The notes beneath the pieces were generated by a model. It was not told the DNA's origin. It saw only the letters and a program-made list of their open reading frames with translations, and made no database searches. The position numbers and the translations under genes were made by a program. Below, in pieces: positions 1 through 10,052 of a DNA stretch of 64,000 bases. Source of the stretch: DAHVFK01 sp963755395 (GTDB lineage: Bacteria > Pseudomonadota > Gammaproteobacteria > Burkholderiales > SG8-39); NCBI GenBank assembly GCA_963755395.1, contig CAVWJJ010000001.1, positions 124,001 through 188,000 of the forward strand, given 5' to 3'. The first letter of the stretch is position 1, and the number at the start of each line of letters is the position of its first letter.

Positions 1-1956
1 GAGCAGCTCCATCGCGATGTAGCACAGGTCGTGCTCCTCGCCGGCGTCGTAGATGGTGACGATATGCGGATGCGACAGTCGCCCTGCGGTCTCGGCCTCG
101 CGGAAGAAGCGTTCCTTCACCTCGGCCAGCTCCTCGGCCTCGAACTCCTGCGCCAGCGCCATCGTCTTGATCGCCACGACGCGGCCGATCTTCGAGTCCT
201 TGCCCAGGTAGACCACGCCCATCGCGCCCTTGCCCAGCTCCTTGTCGATCTGGTAGCGCCCCAGCATCGGTTTCTCGACCGTGCCGCCGGCGCCGAGGAT
301 GCCGGCGTTGGTGCCGCCGCCGGAGCCGCCGAGCATGACCGTCTCGGACAGCTGCTTGGCGCGCGAGAGGCGCTGCGCGAGGTCGCGGAACTGCGGCTTG
401 AACTCGTGCATGTGGCGGAACACCGCCTCGGCCTTGTTGAACTGGCGCTTGCGCTCGAAGTCGAGCGCCAGGTTGTACAGGTTCTCGAGCACCGCGTCGG
501 ACATCGGCACCTGGCGGAACTTGTCCCACGCCATGTCGAGATTGCCCTGACCCTGGTAGGCGAGGCCGAGCATCCGGTTCGACTCGGCCGAGTTCTCGTC
601 CGAGCGCAGCTTGGCGCGCTCGGTGACGATGAAGCGCTTGCTGACCAGGGCGAGGTGTCCCAGCACCAGCAGCGTCGCCGGCACCATCAGCGGCAGCCAC
701 ACGCCGCGCTGGGTCATCAGTCCGAAATGCACTGCCAGCAGGGCGACGAGAATCACCGCGGTGAGCGCGGCCGCGGGGCCGGCCTTGAGGCGCGGCAGCA
801 GGACGATCAGATACGCCGCCACCAGCAGGAACACGAGCTTCGAGGTCGCCCAGGCCCAGGCCGGCGAGACGAAGAAGTCCTGCTGCAGGATCGACGAGAC
901 CGAGTGCGCAAGGGTCAGCACCGGCGGCATCGCGGGCGAGATCGGCGTCACCGAGGTGGTGCCGACGCCGGCGGCGGTCGCACCGATGAGAACGATCTTG
1001 CCGGCGTACTTGCTGGCCGGGATCTTGCCGGTCAGCACGTCGTAGAACGAATCGACCTGGAACGCGGGCCTGCCGTCGCGATCCTTGTAGAAATAGGTGT
1101 GCATCAGCATCGCCGGGTCGGTGCCGATCTTGAGGTTGCCGAGCGAGACGCCTTCGCCCAGGCGCACCGAGATGTCCGCCGGCCCGAGGTTCAGGCTCCT
1201 GGCGGCGATCAGCATCGACAGCGACGGGTAGTACTGGTCGAAGTACTGCAGCACCAGGGGCTCGGTGCGGATCGCGCCGTCGACGTCAGGGTAGGCATTC
1301 AGATGGCCCAGCCCGGCGGCGGCCCTGCCGATCGACTCGACCGGAATCTGAACACCCTCGGTCGGCAGCGCGAATCCCGGGTCACCGCTGACCCGCGCGC
1401 AGACGTTCTTCTGCACGAAATCCGGCAGCGGCTGGTCGGGACGCCCTTGCGGCTGCCCGAGCGTAAACAGCATCGGCAGCAGCACGTTGCCCGCCTTGGC
1501 GTAACTTTCGGCCAGCTTGCGGTCCGGGTTGAGCGACACTTCGGCCTGCGTCAGCACCGAGACCAGGGGCGCCATCGCGTCGCCCTCGGGCGTGCCGGGC
1601 ACGGCCTTGCGCGCCATTTCGAGCAGCTGGGTGATATAGCGATAGCCGGGGTCGATCTGCGGCTCGCTGAAGAACACCGTGTAGGCGATGACCTTGGCCT
1701 TCGCGGCGGCGAGCAGGTCGACCATCTTCGCGTGCACGTCGCGCGGCCAGGGCCAGCGGCCGATGTTGGCGATGCTCGCATCGTCGATCGCGATCACCGC
1801 GATGCGGTCCGACGGGGTGCGCGACGAAGCCTGCACGCCCATGTCGTACGCCTTGCGTTCCAGGCTCTGCAGCAGGTCGCTGCCGCCGGCGAACAACACC
1901 AGCAGCGCCACGACCAAGCCGAGGAACCAGTCAGACTTCCAGAAACCCGACTTCAT
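1..1956 (-). CDS. CHASE2-domain serine/threonine protein kinase (3' end outside the window)
   Basis: Membrane-bound eukaryotic-like Ser/Thr kinase whose extracytoplasmic CHASE2 domain would sense an unknown signal. The 652 residues present begin with a transmembrane segment (about residues 10-28), then the CHASE2 region (about 30-330), further hydrophobic segments (about 345-420), a linker, and the kinase N-lobe. The Gly-rich loop LGKGAMGVVYLG and the ATP-binding lysine in VVAIKTMA are visible. The sequence runs off the edge at about IAMELL, before the catalytic HRD loop, so the C-lobe cannot be judged. The ATG is the first good start after a plausible sigma-70 promoter at 2005-2033. Unlike the next genes it has no frame breaks. 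Family call is firm; the ligand is unknown. Confidence 0.9.
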   Translation of the reverse strand, partial: MKSGFWKSDWFLGLVVALLVLFAGGSDLLQSLERKAYDMGVQASSRTPSDRIAVIAIDDASIANIGRWPWPRDVHAKMVDLLAAAKAKVIAYTVFFSEPQIDPGYRYITQLLEMARKAVPGTPEGDAMAPLVSVLTQAEVSLNPDRKLAESYAKAGNVLLPMLFTLGQPQGRPDQPLPDFVQKNVCARVSGDPGFALPTEGVQIPVESIGRAAAGLGHLNAYPDVDGAIRTEPLVLQYFDQYYPSLSMLIAARSLNLGPADISVRLGEGVSLGNLKIGTDPAMLMHTYFYKDRDGRPAFQVDSFYDVLTGKIPASKYAGKIVLIGATAAGVGTTSVTPISPAMPPVLTLAHSVSSILQQDFFVSPAWAWATSKLVFLLVAAYLIVLLPRLKAGPAAALTAVILVALLAVHFGLMTQRGVWLPLMVPATLLVLGHLALVSKRFIVTERAKLRSDENSAESNRMLGLAYQGQGNLDMAWDKFRQVPMSDAVLENLYNLALDFERKRQFNKAEAVFRHMHEFKPQFRDLAQRLSRAKQLSETVMLGGSGGGTNAGILGAGGTVEKPMLGRYQIDKELGKGAMGVVYLGKDSKIGRVVAIKTMALAQEFEAEELAEVKERFFREAETAGRLSHPHIVTIYDAGEEHDLCYIAMELL

Positions 1957-2004
1957 GCGCCGGCGGCCCCCAAACTACCCCCAGAATCAAAAGCCTAATG
2001 CACA

Positions 2005-2033
2005 TTGTTACAGTCGGATATAAGCTGCGTCAA
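2005..2033 (-). promoter_or_regulatory. Candidate sigma-70 promoter for the CHASE2 kinase gene
   Basis: On the minus strand TTGACG (2033-2028) is followed after exactly 17 bases by TAACAA (2010-2005). This gives a transcription start near 1998 and a leader of about 40 bases to the ATG at 1956. The -35 matches consensus at five of six bases; the -10 is weaker. Inferred from sequence alone. Confidence 0.4.
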
Positions 2034-2082
2034 ATATTTGCAGCCAGACCCCGACCGGCCTGGGGAGGCGCGCCGCGGTGCC

Positions 2083-3020
2083 CTAGGTGCCCAGCAGCAT
2101 CCCTGACTTGATCTGGCCGCCTCCCAGCAGGTCCGCCGCGGCCACTTTCTTGCCGTCGCCGAGCTTCGCCTTGCCGGCGTGGATCCGCCCGCCCTGCGCG
2201 CTCACAACGAGGCGGCCGTCCTCTACGCCGAGGATCTCGCCAATCTTTCCGCTCACGGCCCCGAATGTGCGCACCGGCTGCTTGCGCGAGTCGAACAGCT
2301 GCAGCTTCGGTCCCAGCCAGGGTGGTCCAGGCCCCGGGCGCGGGATCGCAGCCGCGGATCAGGTTGTGGATGAAGTCGACGTGGTTGGCCCAGTTGATCT
2401 TCGCCTCGGCCTCGCGGCACCAGCCCTCGTAGCTGGCCTGCGACTCGTCCTGCACCGATCTCCGTGTGCTTGCCGGCGAGCACCAGGTCCGCGGCTTCGA
2501 GCATCGCCTGCACGCCCATCGGGAACAGGCGATCGAAGTACACCGTGCCCAGGGTGTCGTCGGCGACTGATGGGCGTCTTCTTCTGCAGGATCACCGCGC
2601 CCTCGTCCAGCCCGTCGGTCGGGCGGAAGATGGTGAGCCCGGTTTCCGTGTCGCCCTTGATGATCGGCCAGTTGATCGAGCTCGGACCGCGGTACTTCGG
2701 CAGCAGCGACGGGTGGTACTGGATCGTGCCGTGCTTCGGGATGCTTGACGAATTCCTGCGGCGCGAACTGCAGCACGAAGGCCATGATGCCGATGTCGGC
2801 GCCGGCGTCCTGCATCGCCTTGCGCCGCTTCGGGATCCTTGAGCGACTTGAACTGGTGGACCTTCAGCCCTTTCTCCTGCGCCGCGGCCTCGAGCGCGTC
2901 GGGCCGCGCGCCGTCCTTCTCCGGCGCGCAGAACACCGCCCCGACCTCGTCGCCGCGCGCGAGGAAGGCCTCGAGCACCGCCTTGCCGAAATCCTGCTGG
3001 CCGATGATCGCGATTTTCAT
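2083..3020 (-). CDS. 10-formyl-THF hydrolase-like formyltransferase (frame broken by insertions)
   Basis: Formyltransferase-fold enzyme of about 310 residues. It resembles the N-terminal hydrolase domain of 10-formyl-THF dehydrogenase (ALDH1L1) more than Met-tRNA formyltransferase: YHPSLLPKYRG carries the catalytic His, TDGLDEGAVIL the catalytic Asp, and the later segment INWANHVDFIHNLIRG matches that family. Expected role is moving or hydrolysing the formyl group of 10-formyl-THF. It is the last gene of the oxc-frc operon, next to formyl-CoA chemistry. The coding frame changes at about 2819, 2738, 2569, 2456 and 2307, each fitting one extra base; removing five bases leaves exactly 311 codons. 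The ATG at 3020 directly abuts the end of frc. Substrate is inferred. Confidence 0.8.
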
Positions 3021-4307
3021 TCAGGCGGCTCTTCTTGGGCGGCGCCGAGAACGCGCCGGCGCTCTTCATGGCCGCGATCTTCGTCGTCGTTCATAGCCCA
3101 GCACCTGCTTCAGGATCTCCTCGGTGTGCTCGCCCAGCAGTCGGCGAGCGCTTGATGTCCGCGGGCGACGCCGAGAGCTTGATCGGCATGCCGACGTTGA
3201 ACCACTTGCCGCGCTGCGGATGGTCGAGCTCGACCTACATCTCGCGTCCGCGCACGTGCTCGTCGTTGGCCAGGTCCTGCGGTGCGACATGATCGGCCCG
3301 CACGGCACGTCGAGCGGCGTTCAGGATCGCCATGAGCTCGCGCTTGGTGTGCTTCTCGGCGAACTTGTTGATCAGCGTCCACATCAGCTGCTGGTTCTTG
3401 CGCCGCTCGGCGATCTTGGCGAAACGCGGGTCGGTGGCCAGATCCGGGCATGCCGACATCGGGCCCGATGCGCTTCGCGAGCGCATCCCACACCGCTTCC
3501 TGCACCACGATGTAGAGCCAGTCGTTGGGGCCGTGCGGGCTTGCAGTGGATCGGCGTTGCCGAGCTGGCCGCCGCCCGAGTCGTTGCCCGCGCGCGGCAT
3601 CGTCGCCCATGCCCTGGTAGGTCGGCACCGAGTACTCGGACAGGTCGCCGCGCGTCAGGCGCTGGTGGTCGCGGAACTTGACGCGGCACAGGTTCATCAC
3701 GCCGTCCATCATCGCCACTTCGACGTACTGGCCCTTGCCGGTGCGGTCGCGCCTGGTGCAGCGCGGCGAGCAGGCCGATCGCCAGGTGCAGGCCGGTGCC
3801 CGAGTCGCCGATCTGCGCGCCGGTGACGAACGGCGGGCCGTCGGGCACGCCGGTGGTGCTCATCGAGCCGCCCATGGCCTGCGCCACGTTCTCGTAGGCC
3901 TTGAAGTCGGCGTAGGGGCCGGTGGAGCCGAAGCCCTTGATCGAACCCATGACGATGCGCGGGTTGATTTCGTGGATCTTCTCCCAGCTGAACCCGAAGC
4001 CGGTCGAGCACGCCGGGGCCGAAGTTCTCCATGATGATGTCGCACTTCTTCAGCAGGTCGACGAACACCTGCCTTGCCGTCGGGCGATCTTCATGTTCAC
4101 GGTGATCGAGCGCTTGTTGCAGTTCAGCATCGTGAAGTACAGGCTGTCGGCGTTGGGCACGTCGCGCAGCTGGCCGCGCGTCGCGTCGCCCTGCGGGGTC
4201 TCGAACTTGATCACGTCCGCGCCCATCCAGGCCAGCAGCTGCGAGCAGGTCGGCCCCGCCTGCACGTGGGTCATGTCGAGGATGCGGACGCCTTTCAGTG
4301 CTTCCAT
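3021..4307 (-). CDS. frc: Formyl-CoA:oxalate CoA-transferase (class III; frame broken)
   Basis: Class III CoA-transferase that moves CoA from formyl-CoA to oxalate, releasing formate and regenerating oxalyl-CoA. The N-terminus has the family pattern HVQAGPTCSQLLAWMGADV; further on are ILGSIKGFGSTGPYADFKAY and MMDGVMNLCRVKFRDHQRL, which contains the catalytic Asp. The C-terminus reads LLGEHTEEILKQVLGY. The span gives about 425 residues, normal for Frc. It lies 16 bases downstream of oxc with an RBS (GGAG) before the ATG at 4307. At least six small indels break the frame, for example near 3447, 3136, 4072 and 4090, so the stop is not certain; a TGA abuts the next ATG at 3020. Other class III substrates are possible, but pairing with oxc favours Frc. 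Confidence 0.85.
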
Positions 4308-4323
4308 GCTGATCTCCAGAGTC

Positions 4324-6076
4324 TCACTTTTTCTTGGCGCTCGGGTTCAGGTTCGTGATGCGGCCGCTCTCGGTGCCTGCGGTCTCGTCGATGATGGCGT
4401 TGATCAGCGTCGGCCTGCGCGAGCGCACGGCTTCCTCCATCGCCCTGCGCAGCGCCTGCGGCGTGGTCGCGTGCACGCCCACGCCGCCGAAGGCCTCCAT
4501 CAGCTTCTCGTAGCGCGCGTCCTTGACGAACACCAGCGGCGCCGGATCGCGCCCGCCGGTCGGATTGGTCTCGTCGCCGCGATAGACGCCGTTGTTGTTC
4601 AGGATCACCACGCACACCGGCAGGTTGTAGCGGCAGATGGTCTCGACTTCCATGCCGGAGAAGCCGAACGCGCTGTCGCCTTCGATCGCGATCACCTGCT
4701 GCTTGCCGACCGCGGCCGCCGCGACGGCGAAGCCCATGCCGATGCCCATCACGCCCCAGGTGCCGACATCCAGTCGCTTTCGCGGCTGGTACATGTCGAC
4801 GATGCTGCGCGTGAAGTCGAGCGCGTTGGCGCCCTCGTTGACCAGGTAGGCGTCCGGATTGGCCTTCACGATGTCGCGCACCACGTTGAGCGCGCTGTGG
4901 AAGTTCATCGGCGAGGGGTTCTTCGCCAGCGTCTCGGCCATCTTGGCGACGTTCTTCGTCTTGCGCTCGGCGATCGCGTCGAGCCATTCCGCCGGCGGCT
5001 TGGGCCAGCCCGAGCCGATGCCGGCCAGCAGCGCCTTGACGCAGGAGCCGATGTCGCCGACCACCGGCGCGTCGATGCGCACGTTGCTGTCGGCCTCCTG
5101 CGGCGAGATGTCGAGCTGGACGAACTTCTGCCCGCCCCATTCCTTCGCGCTCTTGCCGCCCCAGGTCTTGCCCTTGCCGTGCGACAGCAGCCAGTTCAGG
5201 CGCGCGCCGATCAGCATCACCACGTCCGCCTCCGGCAGCACGTAGGAGCGCGCCGCGGAGGCCGACTGCTCGTGCGTGTCGGGCAGCAGGCCCTTGGCCA
5301 TCGACATCGGCAGGTAGGGAATGCCGGTTCTTTCGACCAGCGCCGGATGTCGGCATCGGCCTGCGCATACGCGGCGCCCTTGCCGAGAATGATCAAGCGG
5401 CTTTCTTGCAGCGCGCAGCAAGTCCAGGGCGCGCTGCGACGGCGTCCGGCGCCGGGATCTGGCGCGGCGCCGGATCGACCACCTTGATCAGCGAACTGCG
5501 GCCGGCCTGCGCGTCGACCGACTGCGGGAAGAGTTTCGCCGGCAGGTCGAGGTACACGCCGCCGGGGCGGCCGGACAGCGCGGCGCGGATCGCGCGCGCG
5601 ACGCCCACGCCGATGTCCTCGGCGTGCAGCACGCGGAAGGCGGCCTTGGCGACCGGCTTGGCGATCGCCAGCTGGTCCATCTCCTCGTAGTCGCCCTGCT
5701 GCAGGTCGACCACCTCGCGCTCGCTCGAGCCGCTGATGAGGATCATCGGGAAGCAGTTGGTGGTGGCGTTGGCGAGCGCCGTCAGGCCGTTGAGAAAGCC
5801 GGGCGCGGACACGGTGAGGCAGATGCCCGGCTTCTGCGTCATGAAGCCGGCGATCGAGGCGGCGTAGCCGGCGTTCTGCTCGTGGCGGAAGGAGATCACG
5901 CGCATGCCGGCGGCCTGCGCCTTGCGGGTCAGGTCGGTGATCGGAATGCCGGGCAGGCCGAAGATCGTGTCGATGCCGTTCAGCTTGAGGGCCTCGATGA
6001 CGAGATGAAAGCCGTCGATGGCCTCCATCGCCTTTACGTCCGCCGTGACGTTCGGCTCGATTGCGGTGCCGCCCAT
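4324..6076 (-). CDS. oxc: Oxalyl-CoA decarboxylase (frame broken)
   Basis: ThDP-dependent decarboxylase converting oxalyl-CoA to formyl-CoA and CO2. Domains in order: N-terminal pyrimidine-binding domain with the activating Glu in FRHEQNAGYAAS, central domain, and C-terminal ThDP domain with GDSAFGFSGMEVETICRYN and the family-typical LNNNGVYRGDETNP. Two single-base insertions near 5385-5450 and one missing base near 5345 break the frame; correcting them leaves 583 residues, close to the usual length. It is the first gene of an oxc-frc-formyltransferase operon. A palindromic FNR-type operator (6144-6163) lies between it and the divergent regulator. Very firm family call. Confidence 0.93.
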
Positions 6077-6143
6077 GATGGTCTCCTGTGGTGCCTGCGC
6101 CCTGCGGGAAGGTCGTTATGGTAGTGACAGTGGCGCCGGATCG

Positions 6144-6163
6144 CCCTTGACTGAGGTCAAGGG
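6144..6163. promoter_or_regulatory. Site A: FNR-type operator between oxc and the regulator
   Basis: Perfect inverted repeat CCCTTGAC-TGAG-GTCAAGGG with eight-base arms. On the minus strand TACCATAAC (6123-6115) supplies overlapping -10 candidates that would start oxc transcription 42-46 bases from the palindrome centre, near the class II activator position (-41.5). Toward the regulator, TAGAAT (6175-6180) is a possible -10. The core TTGACTGAGGTCAA differs by one base from the sites at 10038 and 17096. Confidence 0.7.
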
Positions 6164-6178
6164 TTTCAATCGTCTAGA

Positions 6179-6829
6179 ATGTCCGTTTTGCGGCACCGCC
6201 GCGGCGCGTCTCCGCGAATGGCCAATCTCGCCACCCACCCGCAGCGCAACACCATCCGGCTGCAGCTGCGCCAGAACCCCGTCCTGCAGGACATGAGCGC
6301 CTCGCAGTGGGACGAGCTCGAGCCCCTGCTCGCGGTCGCCGAGTACCGCAAGGGCGACCTGCTGGTGCGCCAGGGCGACACCGAGATGGAGCAGTTCTTC
6401 ATCCTCGACGGCATGCTCAAGCGCGTGGTCTCCAACGCCGAGGGGCGCGAGATGATCCTGCGCTTCGCCGGCGAAGCCGACATGGACACGTCGTACGCGG
6501 CCTGGCGGCTGGGCACGCCGATGCCCTACAGCATCGTCGCGGTGACCAAGGTGCGCGCGGTCGAGCTCGGTCTGCCGCAGTGGGTCGAATTCATGGAGCG
6601 CCACCCCGCGGTGATGTCGCACTTCGAGTACGACGTCATGAAGCTGATGTCCGAGGTGATGGCGCATACGATCACTCTCCACCTGCTCGACGCCCCCGGG
6701 CGCCTGTCGCGCTTCCAGCGCAAGCACGCCGAGCTCGCGGGCCGCATCCCGAAGAAGGAGCTCGCGGCCTACCTCAACCTCACGCCCGAGACGCTTTCGC
6801 GCCTGAAGCAGAAGCTCACCCGGCGCTAG
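6179..6829 (+). CDS. CRP/FNR-family transcriptional regulator of the oxalate locus
   Basis: Cyclic-nucleotide-binding-fold sensor domain (about residues 30-140) followed by a Crp-type winged helix. The recognition helix reads KKELAAYLNLTPETLSR; its E-T-L-S-R triad is the one FNR uses to read TTGA half-sites, which fits the TTGAC-N4-GTCAA palindromes in this locus. The protein has no cysteine, so it cannot carry an FNR-type Fe-S cluster, and its effector is unknown. It is divergent from oxc, with site A between, and its stop overlaps that of tctA. The ATG at 6179 overlaps a TAGAAT -10-like box; the ATG at 6218 (MANLATHP) is an equally good start. Intact frame. Confidence 0.88.
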   Translation: MSVLRHRRGASPRMANLATHPQRNTIRLQLRQNPVLQDMSASQWDELEPLLAVAEYRKGDLLVRQGDTEMEQFFILDGMLKRVVSNAEGREMILRFAGEADMDTSYAAWRLGTPMPYSIVAVTKVRAVELGLPQWVEFMERHPAVMSHFEYDVMKLMSEVMAHTITLHLLDAPGRLSRFQRKHAELAGRIPKKELAAYLNLTPETLSRLKQKLTRR

Positions 6830-8320
6830 CGCAGCCTGCGGTAGAGCCAGGTGATCAGCGGCCAGAACAGCATGATCATGCTGAGCGTGGTGATGGTGCC
6901 GACCAGTCCGTTCGACCAGAACATCGACAGGTCGCCCTGCGAGCCGATCATCGCCTGGCGGAACGAGTTCTCGGCGCGCCCGCCCAGCACGATCGCCAGC
7001 ACCATCGGCGCCAGCGGATAGTCGAGCTTCTTGAACAGGTAGCCGATGACGCCGAACATCACCATGAAGATCAGGTCGGCCGGCGCGTTCGACAGCGTGT
7101 AGGAGCCGATGGCGCAGACCACGATGATGATGCGGCGCGATGATCGAGAACGGGATGCGCATGATCGAGGCCCAGAACGGCACCGTCGACAGCACGACGA
7201 TCAGGCCCACCAGGTTGCCGAGATAGATCGAGGCGATCAGGCCCCAGACGAAGTCCTTCTGCTCGACGAACAGCAGCGGTCCCGGCTGCAGGCCCCAGAT
7301 CAGCAGGCCGCCGAGCAGCACCGCGGCGGTGGGCGAGCCCGGGAATGCCGAGCGTGAGCATCGGCAGCAGCGCGCTGGTGCCGGCGGCGTGCGCCGCGGT
7401 TTCCGGCGCCACCACGCCTTCCAGCATTGCCGGTGCCGAACTTGTGCGCCGTTCTTCGAGAAGCGCTTGGCCAGGCCGTAGCTCATGAACGAGGCCGGGC
7501 GTCGCGCCGCCGGGCGTGACGCCGAGCCAGATGCCGACCGCGGTGCCGCGGATGATGGTGACCCAGTACTGCGGCAGCTTCTTCCAGGTCTGCCACACGA
7601 CGAACGGGTTGATCTTGGCGCTGCGGCCCTCGAAATGCAGCCCCTTCTCGATCGTCACCAGGATCTCGCCGATGCCGAACAGGCCGATGACCGCGATCAG
7701 GAAGTGAAACCCGGTCAGCAGCGTCTCGGTGCCGAAGGTCAGGCGCAGGCCGCCGGTGACCTCGTCGGTGCCGACGCAGGCGAAGGCGAAGCCGAGCATC
7801 ATCGCTGGAGATGACCTTGAACGGCGACTGCCGGCCCATGCCGACGAAGCTGCAGAAGGTCAGCAGGTAGACCGAGAAGAACTCCGGCGGGCCGAAATCG
7901 AGCGCGAAATTGGCGACGATCGGCGCCAGGAAGGTCAGCACGATGGTCGCGAACAGCGCGCCGACGAAGGACGAGGTGAGCGAGGCGGTGAGCGCCTCGC
8001 CGGCGCGCCCCTGCTTCGCCAGCGGATGGCCGTCGAAGGTCGTCGCCACCGACCACGGCTCGCCGGGAATGTTGAACAGGATGGCGCTGATGCAGCCGCC
8101 GAACAGCGCGCCCCAGTAGATCGCCGCCAGCATGATGATGGCGGTGGTGTGGCGGCATCGAGAAGGTGAGCGGCAGCAGGATCGCGATGCCGTTGGCGCC
8201 GCCGACGCCCGGCAGGAAGCCGAGCAGGACGCCGAACAGGATGCCGACCACCATGAAGCCCAGATTGGCGGGCGTGAGCAGCACGTCGAAGCCGTGCAGC
8301 AGCGAAAGAAACGCGTCCAA
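6826..8320 (-). CDS. tctA: TctA-family large membrane subunit of a tripartite tricarboxylate-type transporter (frame broken)
   Basis: Large permease subunit (about 495 residues, about 11-12 membrane segments) of a TTT transporter. Typical pieces are the N-terminal GFLPGVGGANGIAILLPLTF, IYWGALFGGCISAILFNIPG, and the late domain ending in LSMIMLFWPLITWLYRRLR. Frame changes occur near 8155, 7803, 7480, 7440, 7340 and 7140; the change at 7803 is one extra base within SSMMLGFAF. Last gene of tctC-tctB-tctA. Substrate is not readable from sequence; the setting between oxc/frc and formate dehydrogenase suggests oxalate or a related carboxylate. Confidence 0.85.
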
Positions 8321-8363
8321 CTAGGCCTCCCGTCCCCGCAGCGCCGGCGCAGTCGCGCCGGCG

Positions 8364-8885
8364 TCAATAGCCGAGCCATGCCTCGAACGGGCCCTTGGGC
8401 AGCGGCACCAGGAACCAGATTTCGAACACGATGAACAGCACGACCGGCACCGCGAGCGCCAGCGGGACCGTCTTGTACCACGGATAGTGACCGTGCCACA
8501 TCATGAAGAAGCCGATGAACAGGGCCATCGAGATGTAGATCCCGATGTAGATCGACAGCACGACGAAGACGGTCGTCGGGATCAGGACCTGCAGCACCAT
8601 CATCAGCTCGCCGCGCGTGACGAACACGCGCCCGCCGCCGGGCGGCCGCAGCAGCAGGTGCTGGACCAGCGTGCCGGCGCTGGTGACGAACATGATCAGC
8701 GCGACGTAGAACGGAAAATAGCCGGAATCCGGGCCCACGTTCTTGGCCCAGCCGGCGCCGAGGCGATAGCTGGCGATCATCACCACCGGCGCGACGGCCA
8801 TCAGCGTCAGCGCCACCGCGATATTCATGCTGCGGTGGGAAACGACGCCGCCTTCGCGTTTTTCGTTGTCCGAGTGATCAGCCAT
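8364..8885 (-). CDS. tctB: TctB-family small membrane subunit
   Basis: About 173 residues with four hydrophobic segments (about residues 20-38, 50-70, 90-125 and 140-160), the usual size and topology of the TTT small subunit, which pairs with TctA in the inner membrane. The ATG at 8885 (MADHSDNEKREGG) is preferred over a TTG three codons upstream. It lies between tctC and tctA, 43 bases before the tctA start. The frame is intact, unlike both partners. Confidence 0.83.
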   Translation of the reverse strand: MADHSDNEKREGGVVSHRSMNIAVALTLMAVAPVVMIASYRLGAGWAKNVGPDSGYFPFYVALIMFVTSAGTLVQHLLLRPPGGGRVFVTRGELMMVLQVLIPTTVFVVLSIYIGIYISMALFIGFFMMWHGHYPWYKTVPLALAVPVVLFIVFEIWFLVPLPKGPFEAWLGY

Positions 8886-8913
8886 GGTGCGCAACCCGTG
8901 CAGGGGACTGCGG

Positions 8914-8935
8914 GGGCGCCGCTTCAGCGGCGCCC
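8914..8935 (-). terminator. Stem-loop between tctC and tctB
   Basis: GGGCGCCGCT / AGCGGCGCCC form a ten-base-pair GC-rich stem with a very short loop, downstream of the tctC stop and before tctB. No U-tract follows. It more likely protects or attenuates the message, so that the binding protein is made in excess, than acts as a full terminator. Confidence 0.45.
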
Positions 8936-8960
8936 TCGCTCATCCCGGGACACTAAACGA

Positions 8961-9969
8961 TTACTTGTGCAGGAAGCCGGCCTTTTCCATCAGGCCGTGA
9001 TGCAGCTTGGCCGCGTCCTCGAGCCAGTGATGGAATTCGTCGCCGGTCATGAAGCTCTGGTTGAAGGCGCCTTTCTTCATGAACGCGCTTCCATTCCGGC
9101 GTCCGCGCGGACCTTTTCGAGCAGCGTCGACGTAATAGTCGACCGCGTCCTTCGACACGCCCGGCGCGGTCATGATGCCGCGCAGCATCAGTGTACTCGA
9201 TGTCGAGGCCGCTGGACTTGCAGGGCGGGATGTGCTCCCACGACATGGTCGCTGGTGATCTTGTCGGGATAGGGCATGGGCTTGGCGTCGAACACGCAAA
9301 GCGGCCGCACGGTGCCCGCGCGCCAATGCGCGACGCACTCGATCGGATTGTTGACCGTGGAGTCGATGTGCCCGCCGACCAGCTGGGTGCAGACCGTCGC
9401 CGCCGCCGTGGTACGGCACGTAGGTGAACTTCGCGCCCGTCTGCTGCTCGATCGCCGCGGTGATGATCTGGTCTTCCTGCTTCGAGCCGGTGCCGCCCAT
9501 CTTGAACTTGCTTCGGATCCTTCTTGACCGCGTCGATGTATTGCGTCGGGGTCTTGTACGGCGTCTTCGCGTTCACCCACAGCACGAACTCGTCGAGCGC
9601 CATCATCGCGATCGGCGTGTAGTCGGTCCAGCTGAAGGGCGAGCCGGTGGCGAGCGGCGTGGTGAACAGGTTCGACAGCGTGATGATCAGCTTGTGCGGA
9701 TCGCCCTTGGCGTTCTTCACGTAGAGGAAGCCTTCGGCCCCGGAACCGCCCTTCTTGCTGATGACGACCATCGAAGTCGGCATCAGCTTGTACTTGGTGA
9801 CGATGCCCTGGATCAGCTGCGCCATCTGCCCCGCGCCGCCGCCGATGCCGGCCGGCACGATCAGCTCGACGGTCTTGGTCGGCTCCCAGGCTCGCGCGGT
9901 CGCGGGCCAGACCGTCACCATTGCCGCGGTGAGCGCGGCGCCCAATGCTCGGCTCAATGCTTTGTTCAT
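8961..9969 (-). CDS. tctC: TctC/Bug-type periplasmic solute-binding protein (frame broken)
   Basis: Extracytoplasmic receptor of the TTT transporter, about 335 residues. It has a clear signal peptide (MNKALSRALGAALTAAMVT, cleavage near ARA), the family start VELIVPAGIGGGAGQMAQL, and later VNAKTPYKTPTQYIDAVKK. Frame changes lie near 9510, 9410, 9250, 9190, 9125 and 9090; the true C-terminus is GLMEKAGFLHK with the TAA at 8961-8963. A strong RBS (GGAGG) precedes the ATG. Site B lies 75 bases upstream, so tctCBA probably has its own regulated promoter. Oxalate binding is an inference from context. Confidence 0.85.
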
Positions 9970-10036
9970 GATCCCTCCTCCTTTCTAGTTGGACTGCCTA
10001 GCTTCGCGATTGTCGATACAGCGTCCCTGCTTGCGC

Positions 10037-10052
10037 CTTGACTGCGGTCAAG
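10037..10052. promoter_or_regulatory. Site B: FNR-type operator upstream of tctC
   Basis: CTTGAC-TGCG-GTCAAG. Toward tctC, GACAAT (10014-10009, minus) is a -10 candidate giving a start near 10002, about 42 bases from the palindrome centre. The site overlaps the terC stop codon. Its 14-base core is identical to that at 17096-17109. Confidence 0.65.

Noticed and set aside
31..1998. Long plus-strand open frame opposite the CHASE2 kinase, and many others of this kind across the window
   Set aside because: Arg/His/Leu-rich translations without domains. They are shadows of real genes in high-GC sequence.
10037..10052. Site B as a terC terminator
   Set aside because: No GC-rich stem or T-run follows on the minus strand, and the same sequence recurs at true promoters.
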